NCBI RefSeq assembly: GCF_000427865.1
Contig: NZ_ATYV01000009.1
Coordinates: 1 to 64,000, forward strand
Origin: Corynebacterium sputi DSM 45148
GTDB taxonomy: Bacteria; Actinomycetota; Actinomycetes; Mycobacteriales; Mycobacteriaceae
DNA length: 64,000 nucleotides
Reading direction: 5' to 3'
In this document: positions 52,578 through 61,200 of the stretch, piece after piece
Layout of the letters: the number at the start of each line of letters is the position of its first letter
Position numbering within the stretch: position 1 is the first letter of the stretch
The notes under the pieces: model-generated
What the model saw: the letters and a program-made list of their open reading frames with translations, nothing else
Told to the model about the DNA's origin: nothing
The model's database searches: none
Made by a program: the position numbers and the translations under genes

Positions 52578-54677
52578 ATGAGCGATCACGCAGACCGTCG
52601 CGACGGCGACGTCGACAACAGCCTTCGCGATTCTCCGATTCGTCGGGGTCGACGGGGCGTCCGTGGCCTGCCGCGCCGCGTCCTGGCAGCGTCGTTGATT
52701 CTTCCGCTGGCCACGGGGCTGCTGGCTACCCCAGCCGCACATGCGCAGGATGCGACACGGACCCAGAGCCCCACGCAGACAACCGAGGCTACTGAGTCTG
52801 CCGAGGCCACCGCGACCACTGAGGCGACCGGAGAGGCCGACTCTTCCGAGGGCAAGGGCCCCTCCAGCGCACTGCTGAGCCCGTCGCCCAGGCAGGGCGA
52901 TGAAAAGTCCGTCCGTGAGACGACTCAGGAACTCAGTGGCCTGCAAGATGGTGTGTCCGTCGAGAAGGTTGAGTGGATCACCGATCGGCACGTGAAGGTG
53001 TTTATTAACTCCGCTGCCATGCCGGACGCCCCGGTCGCAGTGGAGCTCTTGCTCCCGCGTGATTGGGATCGGGTTCCGGACCGTACCTACCCCACGATCT
53101 GGCACCTTGACGGCATGCGCGCGACCGATGAAGCCTCCGGTTGGTCCCTGGAGACCAATATCGAGGACTTCTACTCTGACAAGAACGTGCTGGTCGTCAT
53201 GCCCGTCGGCGGCGAATCTTCGTTCTATTCGGACTGGGATGAGGCCGACAACGGCGTCCATTACATGTGGGAGACGTTCCTCATGGACGAGATGATCCCT
53301 GTTCTGAAGGAAGGCTGGCGCGCCGGTGACGAGCGCGCAGTTATCGGTCTGTCCATGGGTGGAACCTCCGCGATGAACCTGGCTCAGGCACATCCGGACG
53401 ACTTCGATTTCGTCGGCAGCCTGTCGGGATACCTCGACACCACCTCGACGGGCATGCCGCAGGCGATCGCCGCTGCAATGCGCGAGGCCGGTGGCTATGA
53501 CGCAGCCAAGATGTGGGGCCCGCTCGGCTCCGAGCGCTGGGAGCAGAACGACCCCAAGCGCCACATGGACCGCCTCCAGGGCATTTCGGTGTACATCTCC
53601 GCAGGTAGCGGAAGTGCCGGAGAGTACGACATCGCCGACGCACAAAACCCGAACCTGCCGGATAACAAGGCCGGCTGGGGCCTGGAGCTCCTCTCTCGAA
53701 TGACGACTGAGACTTTCTCCCAGCAGGCCTCGCGCTCCGACCTTCCGGTGACGGTGAAGCTGCGCGAATCCGGCACCCACTCCTGGCCGTACTGGCAGTT
53801 CGAGATGACTCAGGCCTGGCCGCAGCTCGCAGACGCACTGGAACTTCCTGAAGAGGATCGAGTCCTGAACTGCTCGGTTGGCGGCGCCATCGCGGAAAAG
53901 CTCAACGTCATCCAAGGTGTTGGCGGTTGCCTGACCGAGGAAATCGAGATCGACGGCGGCATCATCCAGGACTTCACCAACGGCCGCGCCTACTGGAGCG
54001 AAGCATCCGGGGCGAACCTCCTGTGGGGCAACATTGGCGGCCGCTACGAGCAGATCGGCGGACCGACTCATCCGCTCGGTTTCCCCATTACCTCTGAGCG
54101 CGCCACCCCAGGCGACACCGGTCGCTTCGTCCACTTCGAGAACGGCTCCATCTACTGGTCCGAGGACACTGACGCCAAGGTCGTGCGTGGCGACGTCTTC
54201 AACGTCTGGGGCGATTCCGGCTGGGAGGCCGGACCCCTCGGTTTCCCGACGACCGATCGTTATGACGTCAACGGCGGCATCATGCAGAACTTCCAGAATG
54301 GCGTGATTGTGCGCCAGGGCGAAGGAGACGATTCCGCCTCCTTCATCGTCCTGGGCGACATCGCCGCGTTGTACCTCGACTCCGACGGCCCAGACGGGCC
54401 GCTGGGCATGCCGCTGGAGCCGGAGGTCACCCTCGATGACGGCGGCGTCATGCAGCGCTTCGCCGGCGGCTCGGTCTACTGGAGCGAAGACACCGGCGCC
54501 CACGTCGTGCCTGAGGGCGCAATCATGGACCACTGGGGAGAAGCAGGCTGGGAGAACGGCGAGTTCGGCCTGCCGACCGGCCCGCAGCAGCAGATCCCAG
54601 CCGGTGGCCGGGAGCAGGAGTTCCAGGGCGGTTGGATCCGTGAAATCAACGGAACCATTGAGGAGGAAGTGCGATGA
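52578..54677 (+). CDS. cop1: mycolyltransferase with C-terminal LGFP repeats (Cop1/CspA-like)
   Basis: A 699-residue secreted mycolyltransferase of the PS1/Cop1 type. The signal peptide at 1-56 has a basic N-region (RRGRRGVRGLPRR) and ends near AAHAQ. A Thr/Glu-rich linker spans about 58-100. The esterase domain at about 120-430 contains MPVGGESSFYSDWD, IGLSMGGTSAM (S259) and ESGTHSWPYWQ near the C-terminus of the domain (catalytic His). Four LGFP-like repeats follow (for example HPLGFPITSE, GPLGFPTTDR, GPLGMPLEPE, EFGLPTGPQ), which anchor to arabinogalactan. ATGA overlap with the next gene. In C. glutamicum cop1 leads the fadD32-pks13 region. Confidence 0.92.
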   Translation: MSDHADRRDGDVDNSLRDSPIRRGRRGVRGLPRRVLAASLILPLATGLLATPAAHAQDATRTQSPTQTTEATESAEATATTEATGEADSSEGKGPSSALLSPSPRQGDEKSVRETTQELSGLQDGVSVEKVEWITDRHVKVFINSAAMPDAPVAVELLLPRDWDRVPDRTYPTIWHLDGMRATDEASGWSLETNIEDFYSDKNVLVVMPVGGESSFYSDWDEADNGVHYMWETFLMDEMIPVLKEGWRAGDERAVIGLSMGGTSAMNLAQAHPDDFDFVGSLSGYLDTTSTGMPQAIAAAMREAGGYDAAKMWGPLGSERWEQNDPKRHMDRLQGISVYISAGSGSAGEYDIADAQNPNLPDNKAGWGLELLSRMTTETFSQQASRSDLPVTVKLRESGTHSWPYWQFEMTQAWPQLADALELPEEDRVLNCSVGGAIAEKLNVIQGVGGCLTEEIEIDGGIIQDFTNGRAYWSEASGANLLWGNIGGRYEQIGGPTHPLGFPITSERATPGDTGRFVHFENGSIYWSEDTDAKVVRGDVFNVWGDSGWEAGPLGFPTTDRYDVNGGIMQNFQNGVIVRQGEGDDSASFIVLGDIAALYLDSDGPDGPLGMPLEPEVTLDDGGVMQRFAGGSVYWSEDTGAHVVPEGAIMDHWGEAGWENGEFGLPTGPQQQIPAGGREQEFQGGWIREINGTIEEEVR

Positions 54678-55171
54678 GGAAGCATCTGGGACGAGGGGGA
54701 CGTCGTAAAGCATTCCTTGCTCTTCTTGCTGTTCCCGCCCTTGCGCTGACCGCCTGTGGTGGGTCGACTGTGGAATCTGCGGACGTGACCACCACGTCGT
54801 CAAGCACCTCTGAGACCACCTCCAGCTCTGAGGAGACGACCAGTAGCGAGCAGAGCCCGACCGCTGAGCGCCAGTCCAATGACTCCGCGGCCAGCCGCGC
54901 ATCCTCTCTCCCGGACAACCGCGTCCCGCTGACCGAAGAAGACGAGGACTTCCTCGATGCGATGGATTCCTCGAGCATCGATATCGAAGGCACCGAGGAT
55001 CAGGTCATGGCGGCAGCGCGCAGTGAGTGCGTCGACGGTGAGGATCCGGAATACTCGGAAATTCTCATAGAAGCCGTTTCCGGTCAGCTCATCGCTCAGG
55101 AACGCACTGAACTCTCAGAAAGTGAGGTTGCGCAGTTAATTGCAGATGCGGCGGAATCCGCGTACTGCTAA
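54674..55171 (+). CDS. small secreted lipoprotein (DUF732-like) in the mycolate cluster
   Basis: A 165-residue lipoprotein, signal peptide with lipobox LTAC near residue 27. A Ser/Thr/Glu-rich linker (about 30-75) precedes a small acidic helical domain with EEDEDFLDAMDSSSI and AARSECVDG, ending SAYC; its two cysteines could form a disulfide. The pattern resembles DUF732 secreted proteins of mycobacteria. The start overlaps the cop1 stop (ATGA) and the cutinase gene follows after 4 bp, so it is co-translated with mycolate genes. A matching small gene occurs in C. glutamicum at this place. Confidence 0.75.
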   Translation: MRKHLGRGGRRKAFLALLAVPALALTACGGSTVESADVTTTSSSTSETTSSSEETTSSEQSPTAERQSNDSAASRASSLPDNRVPLTEEDEDFLDAMDSSSIDIEGTEDQVMAAARSECVDGEDPEYSEILIEAVSGQLIAQERTELSESEVAQLIADAAESAYC

Positions 55172-55175
55172 ATCC

Positions 55176-56105
55176 ATGCGCAAAATCCTGATCATCGTCG
55201 CGGTCGTGGTCCTCTTGGCCGTGATCGCCATTGGAGTGGGCCAGTGGCGGGCCGATGAACCACTGCCCGGCCTCGGGCAGGAACCGCCGACAGCACCGAC
55301 CGATGTGACGAACCCACCCGGCTGCGTCGACGTTCAGGTCATCGCCGCGCCGGGAACCTGGGAGTCGGCACCTGACGATGATCCGGTCAATCCCGCGGCG
55401 AACCCGAATTCGCTGTTGCTGAGCATCACCCAGCCGCTGCAAGAGATGTACCCGGAAGGCGAAGTTTCCGTGTGGACTCTCCCGTACACCGCGCAGTTCC
55501 GGAACATCCACGCTCAGCACGAGATGAGCTACGACGAATCCCAGGCTGAAGGCCGCGCCCGCATTGACGATGAAATCCGCGCAATGAACGATGCGTGCCC
55601 GGCAACGGACTTTGTCCTCGTCGGTTTCTCGCAGGGCGCCGTGATTGTCGGCGACTTGGCGTCAGACATCGGACAGGGCCGTGGACCGGTCGCCTCTGAG
55701 CGGATCTCCGGTGTGGCACTGATCGCGGATGGGCGCAGGGAACCGGGCGTGGGAATGACCCCGTCTGTCTCTGTGGGAGGCGTCGGCCTAGAGCTGCCGC
55801 TTGCTGGTCTAAATGGCGCAGTGCAGTTGATCACCCCGGGCGCCACCATGCGCGGTCCCCGTGAAGGCGGATTCGGCGATCTGAACGACAAGGTCCAGCA
55901 GATCTGCGCCCCGACCGATGCAGTCTGTGACGCGCCCGCCCAGATCGGCGACGCACTCGGCCGAGCGCTGGACTACGTCGGCGGCAATGAGATCCACGCC
56001 CAGTACGCCACCAACCCGGACGTCTTCCCCGGAACCACAACTACTGAGTGGGTCATTGGTTGGAGCAGCGGGCTGATCGATCAAGCTGTTGCAGAAAATC
56101 AGTAG
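55176..56105 (+). CDS. cutinase-family lipase/esterase (Rv3802c-like)
   Basis: A 309-residue protein with an N-terminal membrane helix at about 3-23 and an extracytoplasmic cutinase-type alpha/beta hydrolase domain. The nucleophile is in LVGFSQGAVIVGD (serine near residue 151). Cysteines in PPGCVDVQ, NDACPATD and QQICAPTDAVCD are typical cutinase disulfides; the acid and histidine follow, the latter in EIHAQYATN. In mycobacteria the orthologue is an essential phospholipase/thioesterase next to fadD32. ATG 55176 lies 4 bp after the lipoprotein gene. Confidence 0.88.
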   Translation: MRKILIIVAVVVLLAVIAIGVGQWRADEPLPGLGQEPPTAPTDVTNPPGCVDVQVIAAPGTWESAPDDDPVNPAANPNSLLLSITQPLQEMYPEGEVSVWTLPYTAQFRNIHAQHEMSYDESQAEGRARIDDEIRAMNDACPATDFVLVGFSQGAVIVGDLASDIGQGRGPVASERISGVALIADGRREPGVGMTPSVSVGGVGLELPLAGLNGAVQLITPGATMRGPREGGFGDLNDKVQQICAPTDAVCDAPAQIGDALGRALDYVGGNEIHAQYATNPDVFPGTTTTEWVIGWSSGLIDQAVAENQ

Positions 56106-56325
56106 GCGCTTCCTCGCGGCGTGTCAACGGCCCTCATCCGCGGAAACACTGTTCTGAGAGCCACTGCTGTTACTGGTGTGACAGAAGGAAGATTGCTTGA
56201 CTAATTCGTAATCAAAACATCATCCGGTACGTTTGCCTAAGATGTCTGAACGTGATCCGGGTCCTATAGCTCGGACCCTGCACAGACCGACGGTTGACGC
56301 CCCTAGATGACAGACGAGGTATTAC
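56106..56325. other. intergenic region upstream of fadD32 (220 bp)
   Basis: AT-rich with TTGACT (56197-56202) and TAAGAT (56238-56243), which are too far apart to form one consensus promoter. Probably holds the fadD32-pks13 promoter, but I cannot fix it. Confidence 0.35.
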
Positions 56326-58164
56326 ATGGATATCCATATGGCGATGAGTCAGTTCATCGCGGAAGACGGCTCCTTTAACTTCCCCGATAACATGTCCATT
56401 CCGAACCTGGCGGAGATGGTGTTCCAGCTCGCGACAATCGCCGGCAACACGGAAAATCCACAGCTGGACTACATCGACTACTCGTCGTCACGCGAGGGCG
56501 AGGTCCGCACCTTCACTCGCGCTGAAGTTAACCGCCGCATCAAGGCAGTTGCAGCTCGCCTGCAGCAGGTGTCTGAGCCGGGCGACCGCGTTGCCCTGCT
56601 GATGGGCAACAGCCCGGAGTACCTCTTCGGCTTCCTGGGTGCGCAGTACGCAAACCTCGTGTCGATGCCGCTGTACGACCCGAATGAGCCGGGCCACGGT
56701 GACCACCTCAAGTCCGTCTTGGACCAGTCCAAGCCCTCCCTGGTGCTCACTAACAAGCAGTCCGCCGGCGCCGTCCGAGCCCTGTTCCGCGAGCTGCCCC
56801 AGGCAGAGCGTCCTCGCGTACTCACCGTCGATGCACTTCCGGACTCGCTCGCCGACGACTGGGTCTCCGGCGAGGCCGACCCGAAGTACCTGACCGGCCT
56901 GAATGATGAAGCCTTCCTTCTGTTCACCTCTGGTTCGTCCCGTACCCCGGAGGGCGTGCGGATCGCCTCCGGCTCGATCCTGGCAAACGTCTTCCAGATC
57001 TTCGGTGCCGCTGACCTGCAGGCTCCGCTGCGACTGGTCACCTGGCTGCCGCTGCACCACAACATGGGCATTGTCCTCGGTGCATTCGTGACTGCCCTGG
57101 GTCTTCCGTTCTCCCTGATGTCCCCGCGTGACTTCATCCAGCACCCGGACCGCTGGGTGCAGCAGCTTTCCAAGCGCAGCGACGAGGAGAACGTTTACAC
57201 CGTCGTTCCGAACTTCGCCCTGGAGATGAGCAACCGCTTCGCAGTTCCGGAAGAGGGCTCGGACGTCGACCTGTCCCGCATCGCCGGCATCATCGTCGGT
57301 TCGGAGCCGGTGACGGAGAAGGCCACCCGTGAGTTCATCGAGAACTTCACCCCGTTCGGCCTGCCGGAGAACGTTGTCCGTCCGTCCTACGGTCTCACCG
57401 AGGCGACCCTGTTGGTGACGACACCTCAGGATGAGGTCCGCCCGAAGGTCACCTGGGTTGACCGTGAGTCCCTCAACGATGGCATCCCGAAGGTCGTCGA
57501 CAAGGACACCGAAGGTGCAACCACCCTGATGGCCGTCGGTCGCGCAGCCGGCAAGCAGGCCGCGATCATCGTCGATCCCGAAACTCGCACCGAGCTTCCC
57601 GACGGACAGATTGGCGAACTCTGGGTCTTCGGCCCGAACCTGCCGCTGGGCTATCTCACCGACAAAGAACAGTCGGATCAGATCTTCAACAACACTCTTG
57701 CCGCAACGCGTGGTGATGACACCCGCGCCATCGACGTCCCGGCGGACGCCAAGTGGATGGCCTCCGGTGACCTTGCGGTGTTCATGGACAACGAACTGCA
57801 CATCACCGGTCGAATCAAGGACCTCATCATCGTCGCGGGACGTAACCACTACCCGCAGGACATCGAGTACACCGTTGAGCAGGCGAGCGAGCAGGTTCGC
57901 CCGGCTGTCGTCGCCGCGTTCTCGCTGGAATCCGGTGCCGACGGGGTCGAAGAACTCGTGATCCTCGCGGAGCGCGACTTCAACAAGGAATCCGATGGCG
58001 ACGCCGATGCGATTTCTGCGATCCGTGCCGCGGTGACGTCCTCGCACGGCATCACGCCTGCAGATGTCCGAATTGTGGAACTGGACTCCATTCCGCGCTC
58101 CTCTGCCGGTAAGATTGCCCGCCGTGTCGCCCGAAAGGCGTATCAGGACGGTCGATTCGAATAG
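56326..58164 (+). CDS. fadD32: fatty acyl-AMP ligase FadD32
   Basis: A 612-residue FAAL that activates the meromycolic chain as acyl-AMP and loads it onto the N-terminal ACP of Pks13. It lacks the acyl-CoA-specific geometry and has the FAAL-type P-loop TSGSSRTPEGV near 201-211 and the downstream LPLHHNMGIVLG near 242-253. Typical late motifs are RPSYGLTEATLLVTTP near 345-360 and GRIKDLIIVAGRNHYPQDIE near 495-514. Adjacent to pks13 with 50 bp between; the pair is essential for mycolate condensation. Confidence 0.96.
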   Translation: MDIHMAMSQFIAEDGSFNFPDNMSIPNLAEMVFQLATIAGNTENPQLDYIDYSSSREGEVRTFTRAEVNRRIKAVAARLQQVSEPGDRVALLMGNSPEYLFGFLGAQYANLVSMPLYDPNEPGHGDHLKSVLDQSKPSLVLTNKQSAGAVRALFRELPQAERPRVLTVDALPDSLADDWVSGEADPKYLTGLNDEAFLLFTSGSSRTPEGVRIASGSILANVFQIFGAADLQAPLRLVTWLPLHHNMGIVLGAFVTALGLPFSLMSPRDFIQHPDRWVQQLSKRSDEENVYTVVPNFALEMSNRFAVPEEGSDVDLSRIAGIIVGSEPVTEKATREFIENFTPFGLPENVVRPSYGLTEATLLVTTPQDEVRPKVTWVDRESLNDGIPKVVDKDTEGATTLMAVGRAAGKQAAIIVDPETRTELPDGQIGELWVFGPNLPLGYLTDKEQSDQIFNNTLAATRGDDTRAIDVPADAKWMASGDLAVFMDNELHITGRIKDLIIVAGRNHYPQDIEYTVEQASEQVRPAVVAAFSLESGADGVEELVILAERDFNKESDGDADAISAIRAAVTSSHGITPADVRIVELDSIPRSSAGKIARRVARKAYQDGRFE

Positions 58165-58214
58165 ATTGCGCATGCCCCGGGTTTCCGAGGGCATGAGGAA
58201 AGGTTCACGCACTC

Positions 58215-61200
58215 ATGGGAGATGCTCGAGACGCCAGGGGCCGGACCCCGTCGTTCACTGTCGCTGACATGCGGGAGTGGCTGCAGAACTGGGTCGTCCA
58301 GGCAACGGGTCTCACCCCGGCCGAGGTCGCGCCGGAACGCCCGATGGAGGAGTTCGGTCTCAGTTCCCGCGACATCGTGGTGATGTCCGGTGAACTGGAG
58401 AACCTCATTGGTTCACGGTTGGACGCCACAGTGGCGTACGAGTACCCGACGATCGAAAAACTCGCGGTTCGCCTCGTCGAAGGTGACCGGGAGAACCCGG
58501 ACGAGGCGGCGTACGCCGCGTACGTCGACGGCATCGAGGCGGACTGGTCTCGCCGGGTACGCGACGATCATCTGACGGACATGGACATCGCCGTAGTCGG
58601 CATGGCTGCTCGGTACCCGGGCGCAGCCGACGCCGATGCGATGTGGGATTTGTTCGTCTCTGGTCGTGACGGAATCGGCGAGCCGCCGGCCGGCCGCTGG
58701 GAGGAGTATGACTCCGACCCAGTGGTCTCCGCGCAGCTCAAGGAGCTGAATCTCACTGGCGGATACCTGGAGGACATCGCAGGATTCGACGCAGAATTCT
58801 TCGGACTGTCTCCGCTGGAGGCGCAGAACATGGATCCGCAGCAGCGGATCATGCTGGAGCTGACCTGGGAGGCACTGGAGCACGCCCGTATCCCCGCCTC
58901 TGAGCTCCGTGGCGAGGCTGTTGGTGTCTACGTCGGTTCCACCAATAACGACTACGCGATGCTGGTGAGCTCTGACCCGCAGGCATTCCACCCCTACGCA
59001 CTGACCGGTGGTTCCTCCGCGATCATCGCCAACCGCGTCTCGTACGCGTTCGACTTCCGTGGCCCGTCCATCCAGTCGGATACCGCATGCTCCGCATCCC
59101 TGGTGGCTATCCACCAGGCTGTGCGTGGACTTCGCGACGGCGACTCTGATCTCGCGATCGCCGGCGGCGTCAACCTGCTGGCTAGCCCGCATGCCTCCAT
59201 GGCTTTCGGCAAGCTGGGGGTCTTCTCCAAGACCGGCCGCATCCACGCTTTCTCTGATGACGCCTCCGGCATGGTCCGCGCTGACGGCGCTGGCGTTGTT
59301 GTGCTCAAGCGTCTGGAAGACGCCGAGCGCGACGGGGACAACGTCCTCGCCGTGGTCAAGGGCTCTGCCGTGAACTCCGATGGCCGCTCCAATGGCCTGA
59401 CGGCGCCGAACCCGGACGCTCAGGTCGACGTGCTGCGTCGCGCCTACGCCGATGCTGGCATCGACCCGCGTCAGGTCGACTACATCGAGGCCCACGGCAC
59501 CGGCACCATCCTCGGCGATCCGATCGAGGCCACTGCTCTGGGCACCGTCCTCGGCCGCGGCCGCCCGATCGACCAGCCGACCCTGCTGGGTTCGGCTAAG
59601 ACAAACTTCGGCCACACTGAGGCTGCCGCTGGCGTCGCTGGCGTGATCAAGGTTGTGCAGGCCATGGCACACGATGTGCTGCCGCCGTCACTGCACTACG
59701 CCGGCCCCAACCCGTACATCGACTTCGATGAAGGCCGCCTGGAGGTCGTCGAAGATCCGCGCGAGTGGCCGGAGTACTCCGGCCACAAGATCGCCGGTGT
59801 TTCCGGTTTCGGCTTCGGTGGAACCAACGCCCACGTGGTGCTGAGCTCCCCGCCGCCGGTCCCAGCCGAGACCACCGCCGCACGTGAAGACGCGGTTCCG
59901 GCCATCGATTCTGAGGCTGCCGCCACCGCAGGTGAGGACGGCGCCCCGATGCCGTCGCTGCTGCCGGTGTCCGGTCTGCTGCCCTCGCGCCGTCGTAGCG
60001 CTGCTGCTGATCTCGCGGACTGGCTGGAGGCGAACCCGAAGGCACCGCTGTCGGATGTCGCCCGCACGCTGTCCTCGCGCTCCCGTGGCCGCTCCCGCGC
60101 GGTTGTCACCGCCTCAGACGTCGATGCCGCTGTGGCTGGCCTGCGCAAGGTCGCCGAAGGTGGTTCTAGCCCGGCAGTCCAGTCCGCGGATTCCCCGCAG
60201 GCTCAGGGCCCGGTGTGGGTGTTCTCCGGATACGGATCGCAGCACCGCAAGATGGGCAAGGACCTGTACGCACTGTCCCCGGTCTTCCGGGAATCCCTGG
60301 AGCGTCAGGACCAGGTCGTTAAGCAAGAGCTCGGCTACTCCGTTGTGGAGCTCATGCTCGATGACTCCCGGGACTTCGATTTGGAGACCGCCCAGGTGGG
60401 CATCTCCGCCATCCAGATCGCCCAGGCAGATCTGATGACGGCACTGGGCGCGAAGCCCGCCGCCGTCGTAGGCATGTCCATGGGTGAGATCGCCGCTGCG
60501 TACGCAGCCGGTGGTCTCAGCGCCCGTGAGGCAATGCAGGTTGCCTGCGCCCGCTCGCACCTGATGGGCGAGGGCGAAGCAATGATCGGCGATGACCCTG
60601 AGCGCGCCGGCGGCATGGCAATGGTCGAACTGTCCGTCAAGGAACTGGACGACCTGCTCACCGAGCACCCGGAGTTCTCCGGGGTTGAGCCTGCTGTCTA
60701 CGCCGCGCCGACCATGACCACCGTCGGTGGTCCGCTGAAGGCCGTTGGCGAGATCGTTGAATTCATCGCCGCTCAGGGAAAGGTTGCCCGCCAGCTACAG
60801 GTCAAGGGCGCCGGGCATACCTCGATGCTCGACCCGATTCTCGGCGAGCTGTGGTCCGCGTGCTCTGATATCGAGCCGCGTCCGCTGTCTGTTCCGCTGT
60901 TTAGCTCGGTGGACCAAGGCACCACGTACCAGCCCGGCGAGACCCCGCATGACGCGGACTACTTCGTGCGATGCACCCGTGGTTCTGTGTGGTTCGCGGA
61001 CGCCATCGAGCGCTCCGTTGCCGGTGGATACTCCACCTTCATCGAATTCGCCCCGAACCCGGTCGCGCTCATGCCGATCATGGCTACCGCGTTCGCTGCC
61101 GGTCTGCCGGACTGCCAGCTCGCGCACATGGCCAAGCGCAAGGAAGCCGCTGGTGAGTCTCTCGCCGCGGTTCTGTCCAACCTCTACGCGCACGGACACG

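Noticed and set aside
52458..54902. 814-codon minus-strand frame opposite cop1
   Set aside because: High-GC antisense frame over a well-supported mycolyltransferase; no domain seen.
56488..58212. 574-codon minus-strand frame opposite fadD32
   Set aside because: Shadow of FadD32; composition dominated by Arg, Gly, Val and Asp.
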